64,000 nt of DNA, taken from Cacajao melanocephalus (Eukaryota > Chordata > Mammalia > Primates > Pitheciidae). A program made the translations under genes and the position numbers. The notes under the pieces were generated by a model. The model was not told the origin of the DNA and did no database searches. It was given only the letters and a program-made list of their open reading frames with translations. Below, one piece after another: positions 10,441 through 22,136 of the stretch (positions are counted from its first letter, which is position 1; each line of letters opens with the position of its first letter). The stretch is from positions 1-64,000 of the forward strand of contig CAUYLG010071516.1 of assembly GCA_963573385.1 (NCBI GenBank). Reading direction: 5' to 3'.

Positions 10441-11359
10441 GTCTTTTGAAGGCAGCCCACAGTTTAAGCAGACAGCAGAGATGTCATTCTTCCAGCTTCA
10501 AAAGCCTAGCACCAGGTATTGAAGAAGGCACCACCTGTGAGGGGATGATCCGGAGAGAGAGAGGAATGTTTCTTGTGTTGGCTGAAGGGGTCAGAGGACC
10601 AAAGTCCAGCTAAAGTGGAGGAAAGAGAACACAGCAAGGAGTGGATTCACATTGTTGAAAACTTCTCTATGCCTTCTATACCGTTTCTTACTTTGGTAGG
10701 AACATTTTTGATAATAAGGCAAGTCATTAAAATGAATCTTTTTTGTTACCAGAGAGTCTACATTTTCGTTTTGGCCCCAAATTTATTTAAAGCCTGAATT
10801 TGGGGAGTACCTGAAAAGGACTGAAGGTTTTGGACCTTGTCTTTTCTTACTGTTGAAAGAGACCCTCTACATATATGCAATATTCAGGTAATTGCTTCTA
10901 AGCTTATTTGAAAGGAAGCTTATCTCTATTTTAAATGAGATTAGAAGTCATGCCTGAGTGTTATTTAGGTCTCAGAGCCTTTCAAACAAAAGAATAAGAA
11001 TGAGTTAGGCTGCTGTGTGCATAGTTGCATAGTCGAAGACAAAATTTAGGAATTGAAGGTTGTCTTTAGCATTCAATTCACTAGAGCTAGTAAAAAGAGA
11101 TTTATTGCTCCACCACCCTCCACCCATGCCCTCTCCGGTATTTAAAAGCAAATGCACATGAAAAAACTTCCTCCTAGCAACCTCAGATCCCCTTCATGAA
11201 AGTTACGGCAGATGGTAGTGATGCTGCTTTGCTGTAGTACAGATTTGGCAGAATGCAGCTAGTGCTAATTGCAGTGAGGAAGACAGGAGTCGCAATCCCA
11301 GCCTCTTTTGGGAGTTGTCCTGTCTGCTGAGGTCTCAAAGAAGAGCACTAGGAGTAGGA
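10441..11359 (+). other. Intron 1 stretch, no gene recognised
   Basis: Apparently unique sequence. The short frame at 10573-10797 has no splice support or known domain. Confidence 0.45.
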
Positions 11360-11575
11360 GTAACATTGACTAATGCAGCTGACATTTACTGGTCACTTAC
11401 TAGTATGTGCCAGGCACCATGCTAAGCCTTTTTGCATGCATTTCCTCATTAATCCTCGCAATACTCTAGCACCCTTCTCCCAATTTTGGAGGCGAGAAAT
11501 GAGGTTAAAGTAGGTAAACATCTTTCCTCAGGTTTCACAGCTAACATAGGGCTTGGATTTTAGTCCTTTTGACCC
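11360..11575 (-). repeat. MIR SINE, antisense
   Basis: Reverse-complement MIR motifs in order: 'TGTGCCAGGCACCATGCTAA', 'TTTCCTCATTAATCCTCGCA', 'GAGGCGAGAAATGAGGTTAA', 'GGTTTCACAGCTAACATAG'. Confidence 0.8.
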
Positions 11576-12804
11576 GTAAGCCCTGCTAAGATTATCTTGA
11601 ATCTCTTACCAAGAATAGATGAGATGGACTCAGGAAAGTGCCAGGTTGACATTGAGAGAAAGTTGTCCTTCAGAAGTGGTCCTTCCTGTTGTTTCATCAT
11701 GGAGAAATAAGAGGCAGGAGATGCAGCCAAGGGGGCTCATGTAGGTGCCGAGGGAAGTGTAGTCCTATATTTTTGCAGCACATTTCATAATAGTGTGTTT
11801 TGAGGGAAAATAAAAAGATTCTGCTCTTCAAGGAGCAAAGAGGAGAGTGAATGAGGAAAAATGGGTATAAGGACCTTAGAGATCAAAATGTCCAGTGATG
11901 CAGACCCTTGCTGAAACTAGGCCTTTAAAGTCATGGACTTCAGCAGCTGCAAGACCTAGGGGTCCACCTGGAGTGTACTTTGAAGTGAAAGCTGTGTTAA
12001 TGGCTGGTTTCTCTCCAGTGCATTGAATTTCTCTCCTGAAAGTTAAATGATTTTAGTTGCCTTCTGCTTTAGTTCTGGCAGAGCATTGTGATGACCTAGA
12101 CCATATTTATAATTAGGATTAACAGTTTATTCACAAGCATACATCTTATTTGTGGTTGCTGTTTAATTCTCTTGGTAGGCAGTTTTTATTTGACTAATTG
12201 AAGATTCCATGACTGTAACTCAGTTGGGAAGAATTTTTGAAGTTTTCTTGAACAATAGTCCTTTCCATTGTCTTTTTGCATAAATTGTTTTTACTAGGCA
12301 GTCAGGGATGAGGCCATACTTCAGGCTGTTTACACAGGATTGTGCTTGGCCAAAGCACCCAGAACTCAGATGACTCTCAAGGACTGACTCATGCCAGATA
12401 AACTATAAAAAGCTAATAGACCCAGGATACCAAATTAATAATGAGAAGTAGAAATTCTAATAAGACTGAGATGCTTTGGTTATCTGGTCACAGTATTCTA
12501 TCCTGGTAGTAGAATTTGCCCTAGAAGCCAAGTTATTTAAGGTTGCTTGCTAAGCAAAGCAATTGGTTGGGTGAATTTAATGACAAATGTTATGGAATCG
12601 GATCCACCCATCCACTTTTAGGAAATAATTCCTTAGCCAATCAGATAGCCAGGTTGACTGATCAGGGTCCCTATTTTCTCTGGAGAGTGCTGCAGACACA
12701 GTGGGAAGTCTGGCCCTTTGGTTATCTACTTTCTAAGCTCCTTACTATACAGCATAGCATAGTGTCTCTGTTTTTTCCTTTATTTCATCTTTTTTTTTGT
12801 TTGT
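11576..12804 (+). other. Intron 1 stretch, no gene recognised
   Basis: Unique-looking sequence. The frame at 12543-12824 runs into a T-rich tract and a MIR and is not a convincing protein. Confidence 0.45.
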
Positions 12805-12955
12805 TTCACTTCTTTCATCTGTAAATTAGAGACGATAATGACGGTACCTGTCTCGTAGAAGATGAAATGAGCTTATATCTGTGAAGCACATAGAGAAGTA
12901 CCAGACCCGGAGTAAGCTCAAATTAGGTCTTACCTGCTGTTATAATTAATATTAT
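12805..12955 (+). repeat. MIR SINE 3' part
   Basis: 'TTCATCTGTAAATTAGAGAC', 'GTACCTGTCTCGTAGAAGAT', 'GAAGCACATAGAGAAGTACC', then 'AGTAAGCTCAAATTAGG' match the distal MIR consensus. Confidence 0.75.
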
Positions 12956-14541
12956 CATCAGTCAGGAGTTTATTTTATTGCAAGTGAAAGAAACCCAATT
13001 TAAACAAGCATAAACAAAGAAGGGACTTGTTATACGCTGTATGTTGTTAGGTTCTGTAAAGTCATGGTGAATACCATATTTGTGAATACAGAGCCATTGT
13101 TTCTGAGGAAATACAGAGTTAGGTTCCTCCAGGCTCTGGTCAAGAGATTTTTATCAGGCAGCTGACCTTGTTTTATGTATGTTTCTGTCTAGACAGCCTA
13201 TTTAATATATATTTCTTACTAATACTTATACACAATATTTCTTGGTAATAAAACATTAGTTGAGAAAGGTTTAACGTTTTCCTGACCCTGTGTAATGTGA
13301 CAGTGTTTTTGGCTTTCAGCCTCGCATCAGTGCTTTCCACTGTGATTTTTGCTTTTTATTGGTTGTCATCTCATGAATCCACAGATTTAATTGCTTTTCC
13401 ATTGTATCCATAGCTTCATTATGCATTATGGATATTACTTTAGGTGTCTCCAGGGAGGCCTTGTATTACAGATCAGCAGATTTCCTTTTCCATTTTTGGA
13501 TATACCTACTTGTTGATTCATTAACATTGAACTCACAGCCAGTACTATAACTCATGCATGAAAGAAACTTACCTAATACACATTTTTTTTTCTCTGTTAA
13601 GGCATATCACAACCTTCTTGCACCTAAGAACGCTAGACAGGTAGAGATAAGACACATTTATGAAGTATTAAAAATGAAAAAAGCCATTAATATGGATAAT
13701 AGCAATTGAGCAAGTTGGGAAAAATAAGTTATTTCTAGATTATGTGATCTTGCTTGTCTATTTAAATGTATATCCTTACACCACCAACCACCACCACTAC
13801 CTGCCAGTTTTTCATTTTATCTCTACTTCCGTCACCACAATCTTTGCAGTTAAGTTAAAGGATAACATTTAATCTTAATACTTTTTTAGTCTACAGAAGG
13901 AATAAAAATCCTGGGAAGAAGCAGAACTTCTGGTTAAGACAGCAAATTGAGATTCAGTTTTATATTTTATTTTGGGCCTTTTCATGCCTTCCCTGAAAGC
14001 CTGAAGAGATCAAAGCATACATCAGGATTACAATAAGGCAGTTTTAAAATTAACTTATACACAAATTAAGGTCATTGAGTTAAAGCCATAGTACTTTAAT
14101 TATTGTCAAGAAAGGTTGAAAGTATTAACTTCCTCTGTGTTGTAATCTTTAATTTGTAGCCATTTGGGCCTGCTTTTGCCTTGGGAGAAAGGAGTTTGTC
14201 ATTTTAAAAGCTGACTTTGCACAGAACAGCCAGTTAGCTGTGTCCTTCATACGTTGACAGTTCTCTCTTGTAGACTGGCTGATATATTCAGCTTTGATGT
14301 GTTCTCCTGGTAGTATAATTCATAGTAACTCTTCACAATTTCCATTAGAATCCATCCTCTTTTCATTAGGATGAAATGAATGTCCCAATAAAAAGATTAG
14401 GCAAGACACCTTTGAAGTCTGCAATCTTGTCTTGAAATACTGGTATTTTGACCTGTAGGACCTAGAACAGTGATTCTCAATATGGGGAGAGTAGCATGTT
14501 TAAGAAATTTGGTTAGAAAAGGATATTCAGAATTACAATTG
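12956..14541 (+). other. Intron 1 stretch, mostly unassigned
   Basis: No gene is seen. Parts near 12965-13150 read like an old, unnamed interspersed repeat. The rest looks unique and AT-rich. Confidence 0.4.
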
Positions 14542-14560
14542 AAATGTATGTTTGGAAACT

Positions 14561-14851
14561 GGCTGGATGCTGTGGCTCACACCTGTAATCCCAGCACTTT
14601 GGGAGGCCGAGGCTTGAGTGGATTACTTGAGATCAGGAGTTCAAGACCAGCCTGGCCAACATGGCAAAACCCCGTCTCTACTAAGATAACAAAAAAATAG
14701 CTGGGCTGAGTGGCACATACCTGTAATCCCAGCGACTTGGGAGGCTGAGGCAGGAGAATTGCTTGAACCTGGGAGGCGGAGTTGCAGTGAGGTGAAATTG
14801 CACCGCCACACTCCAGCCTGGGCAACAGAGCAAGACTCGGTCTCAAAAAAT
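14561..14851 (+). repeat. AluS-like SINE, sense, with 19-bp TSD
   Basis: Full-length Alu from 'GGCTGGATGCTGTGGCTCAC' to an A tail. The TSD (AAATGT(A/G)T(G/A)TTTGGAAACT) is at 14542-14560 and 14852-14870 with two mismatches. It pairs head to head with the next antisense Alu. Confidence 0.95.
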
Positions 14852-14914
14852 AAATGTGTATTTGGAAACTGAAATGTAATCTCAATGTACTTAAGATCAA
14901 TCTTCTGCACTGTT

Positions 14915-15204
14915 TGTTTTTAAGATGGGTCTCATTCTATTACCCTGGGTGGAGTGCAGTGGTATGATCACGGCTCACTGAAGCCTTGACCTCTTGGGCT
15001 CAAACGATCCTTTTACCCCAGCCCTCCAAGTAGCTGGGACTACAGGTGTGTGCTACCACACTTGACTGATTTTATTTATTTTTTTTGCAGAGACAAGGTC
15101 TCACCATGTTGCCCAGACTGGTCTCAAACTCCTGGGCATAAGCTATCCTGTCATCTTGGCCTCCCAAGGTGTTGGGATTACAGACGTGAGCCACTGTGCC
15201 TGGT
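14915..15204 (-). repeat. AluJ-like SINE, antisense
   Basis: Reverse-complement Alu with many substitutions ('TTACCCTGGGTGGAGTGCAG', 'GGGACTACAGGTGTGTGCTA', 'GATTACAGACGTGAGCCACT'). It starts only about 63 bp after the sense Alu ends. Confidence 0.9.
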
Positions 15205-15644
15205 CACCGTTTTCTTTAATATCCAGATAAAGTGATTCAAGCCCAAAGCCATGCTGATTAGAGATTTACTGTCTTCCATAAATTTCTAAGAATTCCTGAG
15301 GGGAAGAAGAATGGTTAGGTTCTCCTATCATGGCTCATCCAAAACTCTTGCTCAGTTGTCAGTTTTCAGGAGGGGTTCTGCCGGCTTATTTTCAAGATTC
15401 TTTTTCTTCATGCTTGGCAAAATACAGTTATTGTAAGGGTGTTGTGTCTTAACTTTGATAGAAGTTTGGGATTCTCAAAAGTAGTTAAAGAATAGGCAAG
15501 AACTTCAAACTGAGTGTTAAGACACCACCGTACTCAAGATTAATCTGCTGTTTTCTGCCACAGAGAATCTACTGTTTACTGGCCAGTTTCCAAACTTGCA
15601 GCCATAATACAGGCTTCAATCATTCTGTCTCTCTTTCTCTCTTT
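15205..15644 (+). other. Intron 1 stretch, nothing recognised
   Basis: Unique-looking DNA between Alu clusters, ending in a pyrimidine-rich CTTT run that leads into the next Alu poly-T. Confidence 0.45.
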
Positions 15645-16260
<616 letters not shown>

Positions 16261-16754
16261 AATTGCTCTCTCTTAATTTGTTGTCTTAAATAGGAGTGTC
16301 TACTATTTTATAAAACATGCTTGGGATTTTCCCCATCTCCTTTTGTCTCTAAATCCTGGACCTTTCTTTCAAAACCAGAGAGGTGCATGGGGTATTTTTC
16401 TGAACAGAAGATCCACCCACTTAAGATTTCCAACTTTACCCATAAAGGGTCAGAAGAACTTTTGAAGTTACAGTATTTCGTTTCTGACCAAAGCATTACA
16501 TAAAGCTTCTTCTCCTCTTATGTCTTTGTAAGCAGAAATAAAATATTGAAAAAATTGTTACCTCCGCCATGTTAAACTCTAGGGGTTGTTCCTTCCTCTT
16601 GTCTGTTCTAGGAAAAATACTTTCATTAAGCCTTTGGTGCCTGTTACTTTGGTAATGACCATTCTCACAATTAGACTCAAGAAAGTCTTATTTGCTGGTG
16701 TGGACATGCAGAGGCAGTAGACATTTAGCAAGAGAAAGGAGATTTAAAGACAAT
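16261..16754 (+). other. Intron 1 stretch, nothing recognised
   Basis: Opposed short frames (16308-16496 and 16321-16503) overlap antiparallel with no splice sites or domain. I see no gene. Confidence 0.45.
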
Positions 16755-17410
16755 TTAAAAGTCTTTATTGAGATATAATTCACATACCATAAAATTTATC
16801 TATTTAAAGTGTAACATTTAGGGGTTTTTAGTATGTTTACCATGTTGTAAAGCCATCACCACAAACTAAATTTAGAACATTTCACCACTTTCCAAAAGAA
16901 CAGGTATAGTCACTCTCCATTTTCCTCTTTCCCTCCAGTCCTAGGCAGAGACTAGTCTTATTTTTTGTCTCTATAGATATGCCTGTTCTGTACATTTCAT
17001 GTAAGTGAAATCATATAATTTGTGGACTTTTGTGACTGGCTTCTTTGATTTAGCATAATCTATTCACAGTCCACCCATATTGCAGCCAAATAGTATTCCA
17101 TTGTATAGATACAACATATTTTATTTAACCATTCATCAGTTGATAGGTAGTTTGGTTATTTCCTTTTGATATTGTAACATTCCTTTATAAGTTTTTGTGT
17201 GGACATAGTCTTGCAGTTCCCTTGGGTTTATAACTAGGAGTGAAATTGCTGGATCATATGGTATTGCTATGTTTAGTCTTTCCAGGAACTGCCAGACTCT
17301 TTTCCAAAGTAGCTGCACCATTTGACATTTTTACAAGCTAATGTAGGATGGTTCTGATAGCCCCGTATTATCACCAACACTTGTTATTCCCTGGCCATCC
17401 TTATGGTGTG
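16755..17410 (-). repeat. L1M 3' region, antisense
   Basis: 'TTATTGAGATATAATTCACA', 'TCTATAGATATGCCTGTTCT', 'GGAGTGAAATTGCTGGATCA', 'CAGGAACTGCCAGACTCTTT', 'CCAACACTTGTTATT' are in the standard order of an antisense mammalian L1 3'UTR/ORF2 end. The minus-strand frame at 17136-17321 is a relic of ORF2. Confidence 0.85.
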
Positions 17411-18264
17411 AACCGGTAGAGAGAGATGAGACTTTTTTTGTTTGTATGAAAGGGAAACGTGAATCTTTAAAAGGTACTGAAACTTTAGGCTAGTGTCAGC
17501 AGTAATCGGTTAAAAGTTGATTACTTGCTAAATAGAAGAGGCCTGTGTTATACTGTGTTATACTGTCTGTTGAAGGAGATTAAAATCTGTTTGGGGAGTT
17601 ATATAAAGAGAAAGCTACCGGTTATGCAGTGTAGTAGACATGTCAGAGGGATGCAGGCTGACTGTCGCTGCAACAGTTCCAGGGTCTCTCAGGTAGGAAG
17701 TGCAGCTTGACTCAGATCTGGAACCAATGGTAAGAAGGAATGGCAGAGAAGATAACATTTTTTTAATCTTCCATTTCTCATCTTCGCTTCAAGTGGTGAA
17801 ATACTACTAACCAAATTAATATTAGGGTACCTAAAGTAGTTAATTGGTTCACAATTTTAAAAAAAATTAAATAAGCAGAAAATTCAAAGGAATGGTACAT
17901 TGAGAAAGGGTAAGGTGAAGTCTTGAGAGTAGTTTCAAAACTGTTACTAACTTAATGGTTTGCCCAGATTGTTTCAGCCCATCCTCTGTACTCAGGATTC
18001 CTTAGCAGTGATCTGAAAACCATATTCTGTCTGTTCACTCATTTATTTAAACAAACACAATTTGTTTAAACATGTTTTTTAAACTCTTATTAAAGTATAA
18101 ATTAGCACCATTATAAGCTTTCAACAGTATTAATATACTTTGAGATGTAAGATATCTCAAGAATATTAAGGGGAGGGTTATTTTTTAAGTTGGTTACATT
18201 CATTATTTGATTTTCTATGACCTATTTCTTTCTAATTAAAAAAATTTTTTTGACTCTCTTCTAG
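17411..18264 (+). other. HERC3: Last part of HERC3 intron 1 before the coding exon
   Basis: Unique-looking sequence ending in the acceptor TTTTTTTGACTCTCTTCTAG (AG at 18263-18264), a good pyrimidine tract. No other exon is evident. A donor-like CAG|GTAGGA at 17692 has no clear partner acceptor. Confidence 0.5.
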
Positions 18265-18293
18265 GCTACATGATTCCCTGAAAGATAAGAACA
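18265..18293 (+). promoter_or_regulatory. HERC3: 5'UTR part of the first coding exon, with a 3-codon uORF
   Basis: 29 bases lie between the splice acceptor and the HERC3 start codon. They contain ATG ATT CCC TGA (18270-18281), an upstream ORF of Met-Ile-Pro-stop. Its ATG has T at -3, a weak context, and its stop is 12 bases before the main ATG, which has A at -3. It is in the same frame as HERC3 but closed by its own stop. Leaky scanning should let most ribosomes reach the main start. Confidence 0.85.
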
Positions 18294-18519
18294 ATGTTAT
18301 GTTGGGGATATTGGTCTCTGGGCCAACCTGGTATCAGCACCAACCTGCAGGGAATTGTGGCTGAGCCCCAGGTGTGTGGGTTCATATCTGACAGAAGTGT
18401 CAAGGAAGTGGCCTGTGGGGGAAACCACTCTGTGTTCCTGCTGGAAGATGGGGAAGTTTACACATGTGGTTTGAACACCAAGGGGCAGCTGGGCCATGAG
18501 AGGGAAGGAAACAAGCCAG
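18294..18519 (+). CDS. HERC3: HERC3 first coding exon (residues 1-75 and first base of codon 76)
   Basis: This encodes the N-terminus of HERC3, a cytosolic HECT-type E3 ubiquitin ligase of about 1050 residues with an N-terminal RCC1-like beta-propeller. The protein starts MLCWGYWSLGQPGISTN, which I recognise as human HERC3 rather than HERC4 (which starts MLCWGNASFG). The first RCC1 repeat is visible: CGGNHSVFLLEDGEVYTCG at residues 41-59, then the GQLG turn at 64-67. The ATG at 18294 has A at -3 and is the known start. The exon runs from the acceptor AG at 18263-18264 to the donor CCAG|GTGAGT (GT at 18520-18521). It contributes 226 coding bases, so the intron is phase 1; the split codon GAA is completed at 60645. 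No frameshift or missing residue is seen. The enzyme's catalytic HECT cysteine lies far downstream, outside this window. Confidence 0.97.
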
Positions 18520-18694
18520 GTGAGTACACCTTGTCTGTGTTATCGGCGAGAATGGAAAGTTGGCAGAGGGGCTAGTTGGAGCTTTCTCCACCAAGTATTC
18601 AGCTTTCAGAGAGGCTCTTTTGAGCAGTGCAAGGATTCCCTACTGTTTGGAACCCTTGTGTCTAATTCAAGCCTTTTGATGGAAAAACAGACCT

Positions 18695-18851
18695 TTCCTT
18701 TTCCTTTTCAAGATAGGGTCTCGCTCTGTTGCCCATGCTTGAGTACAGTGTTGAAATCTTGGCTCACTGCAACCTCCACATCCTAGGTTCAGGCAATTCT
18801 CATTCCTCGGCCCCCTCAGTAGCTGGGATCACAGGCATGGGCCACCACAAG
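18695..18851 (-). repeat. Partial Alu (one arm), antisense
   Basis: A monomer-length antisense match: 'AGATAGGGTCTCGCTCTGTT', 'CTCACTGCAACCTCCACATC', 'AGTAGCTGGGATCACAGGCA'. It ends after 'GCCACCACAAGAC'. It is either a FRAM-like monomer or a truncated Alu. Confidence 0.75.
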
Positions 18852-18953
18852 ACTTTTTATTTTTCATCTTATTAGCGAACATATGTAATATCAGTTACCC
18901 GGGGAGGGGAGGTGACTAGTTAGTTCAGAGTTAGAGAAATAGATTTTCCCCAG

Positions 18954-19290
18954 TGTATTAGTCAGTTTTTACACTGCTAAGACATACCTGAGACTGGGCA
19001 ATTTACGAAAGAAAGAGGTTTATTGGATTTACAGTTCCACGTGGCTGGCAAGGCCTCACAATCATGGCAGAAGGTGAAAGGCACGTCTTACATGGTGGCA
19101 CACGAGAAGAGAACTTGTGCAGGGGACTCGGATTTTTAAAACCATTGGATCTCATGAGACTTATTCACTATCTCGAGAACAACATGGGAAAGACCTGTCC
19201 CCGTGATTCAGTTACCTCCCACTGGGTCCCTCCCACAATGTGTGAGATTTCAAGATGAGATTTGGATGGGGACACAACCAAACCATATCA
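18954..19290 (-). repeat. Solo THE1-type LTR (ERVL-MaLR), antisense
   Basis: The 337-bp element begins TGTATTAGTCAG and ends AACCATATCA, the reverse complement of the typical THE1 termini TGATATGG...CTAATACA. A perfect 5-bp TSD CCCAG is at 18949-18953 and 19291-19295, as expected for MaLR integration. No internal retroviral sequence is attached, so it is a recombined solo LTR. Confidence 0.9.
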
Positions 19291-19295
19291 CCCAG

Positions 19296-19880
19296 TAATT
19301 TAATGCTGAGAATTATGACAGTTTTTTGAACAGGTAATCCTCGCACAATCACTATCAGAAGTTTTACTTCCTGATTACCTATATTAATTTTTTTGTTTCT
19401 GCACCATGCTCTTATTATATGTTTTGTGTTAAGCAGTGTAATTGGTGTTGTGAGTGGAGGGATGAATGAGATACGGTGATGATGTGGCTGCAGTAATCCC
19501 TATGGCAAATGCTGTCGTGGAAGTATATGTGATGTAAGTTGAAGAATACACCAGAGATGTAGGGGAGGGGAGATTGGTTCTGCCTTTGGGGGTTGAGTAG
19601 AACTTTGGTGTGTGTGTGTGCATGTGTGTGCACTTGGGTGTATGAATGAATGTGGCAGCATGACTAAGCTTACTGAGCACCTGATACCCAGTGGTATGGT
19701 TATAAAGGTGCAATACTTGTTCAGGACGTGTTGAATGGTGTGGTGAGATTGGGAAGAGAGGGTGATAGAAGAGGATAAGCTGGAAAGGTACAGGGCTAAT
19801 TCGTTTTCTTAAATTTGAATGCTTTTAATTGATTTATAACAGGTGCTGCACATACTTAAAGTTTGCTGATTTTTTTCCTT
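19296..19880 (+). other. Intronic stretch with (GT)n near 19.6 kb
   Basis: Unique-looking apart from an interrupted GT run at about 19608-19631 (with a CATG interruption). The CA-rich minus frames here come from that repeat and are not genes. Confidence 0.5.
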
Positions 19881-19890
19881 CTATTTTTAC

Positions 19891-20181
19891 TATTTTTTGA
19901 GACAGGATCTGGCTCTGTGGCCCAGGCTGGAGGGCAGTGGTGCCATCTTGACTCACTGCAATCTCCGCCTCCTGGGCAGCACCTATCCTTCCATTCTCAA
20001 TCTCCTGATTAGCTAGAACTACAGGCATGCGCCAACACACCCAGTACTTTTGAATTTTTTTTTTAGTAGTGACAGAGTTTTGCCATGTCCAGGCTGGTCT
20101 CAAACTCTTGATCTCAAGCAATCTGCCTGTCTTGGCCTCCCAAAGTGCTGGAATTACAGATGTGAGCCACTGCTCCTGGCC
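19891..20181 (-). repeat. Alu SINE, antisense, with 10-bp TSD
   Basis: Antisense Alu with diverged arms, lacking a few segments. TSD CTATTTTTAC at 19881-19890 and 20182-20191. Confidence 0.92.
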
Positions 20182-20191
20182 CTATTTTTAC

Positions 20192-21452
20192 TTTTAAAGA
20201 ATCTAAGTTTGACTTTCAGTATATGGGTAGCATGGATTTATAAGGTACTCTTAGAAGCTATGATGTGTAAATGAGTCTCCTTTTGGTGAGAAATTGTGGA
20301 GTCTTAAATTGTGACCATGTGTTTGTCACATTAGCATATGTGGGTGCTGTTTTTTTGTTACCTGCCATCCTTTTCATTCAATTTAGATCCTTCCAGACAC
20401 TGAAGCTTCATTAAAGAATAACCTTGCAGTTTTTTTCTAGATGATTTTACTCTTGTTTGGCATCAGTATGAATTAAATTTTTTCTCTGACTTTGTCTCCC
20501 TCTTCTCTCACATTTATTATTCCCTTCCATAGTAAGTGACTGTGTTCCATAGTTTCCCTGCCCAAATGTTAGTTAGATGTATAATTGTTAATTTTTATGT
20601 TGACTATTGGAAAGAGGGCTGCAGGACTTGGGCAAAATTGTGAAGGATGTGAAGTGTGCCTTATGGGCTTCCACTTCCTCATTCTTTGCCACCAGGTTCC
20701 TTCAGGGAGCCTGGGTGAGACATGCACCAGGCCTGCTCATCTGGGGGCAATACCCCATGTTCTAGCTGAGGGTTTCTTAACCTGTGGACCCTGAAATCTT
20801 AGGATTTCAAGGAAGTGGTTTGTAGAGTCATCTACAGATGGACACCCTTCCTTGTACAGTGCACTCAATACTGTGGGTTTTCAAATGATTCTGTTGTTTA
20901 CTAAAATAAAATTTCAATTGAAGGTGCCACTAATTCAGAAATTAGTAAATCCCATTTATTATGTATTTTAATAGAATACAAAGGTATCATATACAACTAC
21001 CATGGAGGTGGCAGGAAAAAGCTTGACTTTTATAAATGGTCTTCATGTTGGAACAGATTAAAAACCAAGTCTTTTTTCTTTTCCTCCTGTTAAAACTCAC
21101 TTGTTTCTCACATTAAACTCCTAAATGTGTCCTCTGTTTCTCTAGATGAGAGCCAGTGTCTAACAACTAATGCATTCAGAGGGATTAATGGCAGGTCACG
21201 GCCCAACAGTGTGCTCTTCCCTGTGGGAATGTCTACATTCACCCAGGACTTAGGAACTTCACTCCAATGAAGGACTTTGAAGTCCTTTGAAGGACTTGTA
21301 GCATCCTAGCCAGCCTTTGAAGGGAGTATTTTGGGAGCTGGGAAGAGATCTTTCTAGTCCTTTAGAGACAGCAAGGTTGTGGTGAACTTTGGAATCAGAT
21401 AAAACTAATGGAGGCATTACCCTTCTGCAATCTCAAGTGGGGATTATAGTCT
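20192..21452 (+). other. Intronic stretch, no gene recognised
   Basis: No exon or confident repeat. Around 20800-20960 the sequence may be a decayed DNA-transposon relic. The short frame at 20585-20794 lacks support. Confidence 0.4.
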
Positions 21453-21541
21453 TGAGCTGGTGGCACATAACCTGTAATCCCATCATTTTGGGAGGCCAAG
21501 GCCAGAGGATTGCTTGCCAAGGAGTTGGGGACCAGCCTGGG

Positions 21542-21598
<57 letters not shown>

Positions 21599-21783
21599 GC
21601 TGGGTATGGTGGTGTGCCCCTGTTCTTCGTGCTCCTTGGGAGGTTGAGGATGGATGATCACTTAAGCCCTGAAGATTGAAACTGCAGTGAGCCATGATTG
21701 CAACATTGTACTCCAGCCTGGGCAACAGAGCAAGACCCTGTCTCAAAAAAAAAAATGAATGAATGAATAAATAAATAAATAAA
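21453..21783 (+). repeat. AluJ-like SINE with (TA)25 in its centre
   Basis: The left arm ('TGTAATCCCATCATTTTGGG') and right arm ('GTGAGCCATGATTGCAACAT') are separated by a pure TA run in place of the normal A-rich linker. The tail is A-run plus (AATG)n/(AAAT)n to 21783. The two head and tail microsatellites make it structurally unstable. Confidence 0.9.
21543..21592. repeat. (TA)25 microsatellite
   Basis: A pure run of 25 TA dinucleotides over 50 bp, perfectly self-complementary. Long (TA)n runs extrude cruciforms and are highly length-variable. Confidence 0.97.
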
Positions 21784-21949
21784 GGGATTATAATACTCTT
21801 TCATAGGTGGAGTAATCTGTGTAAATTTCTAATGTAATGTCTGGCAGCTTTACATTATGCCTCAGAAATTATGCTACCCTGCAGTTTCACCATCCCCTGT
21901 AAAGGCTAGCACTGTCTCTGGAGTTACAGGGAAAGAAGCCTAAGCCCTG

Positions 21950-22080
21950 GGAGTTTGAGAACTGGGATCTAGTTTTTATCTACCAGGAAATAATTATGTG
22001 GCCCTGGGCAAGTTTCTTCCTATTTCTGAGTCACAGTTCCCTTTCCTGTAAAAGGAGTAGACTTCCTGTTCTAATCTGAT
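21950..22080 (+). repeat. MIR SINE
   Basis: 'TTATGTGGCCCTGGGCAAGT', 'CTGAGTCACAGTTCCCTTTC', 'CTGTAAAAGGAGTAGAC' follow the MIR core order. It lies just upstream of the solo LTR. Confidence 0.75.
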
Positions 22081-22136
22081 AGTTCTTGATGAAGTGGATT
22101 CACATGGTAAAAAGGACACCACAAAGCTGCTGGTAG

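Noticed and set aside
17525..17710. Short plus frame ending near the donor-like CAG|GTAGGA at 17692
   Set aside because: No convincing upstream acceptor pairs with it, and the peptide matches nothing known.
18520..18575. Extension of the HERC3 frame past the first coding exon to a stop near 18573
   Set aside because: The consensus donor GTGAGT at 18520 and the exact match of the next exon to HERC3 show this is intron read-through, not coding.
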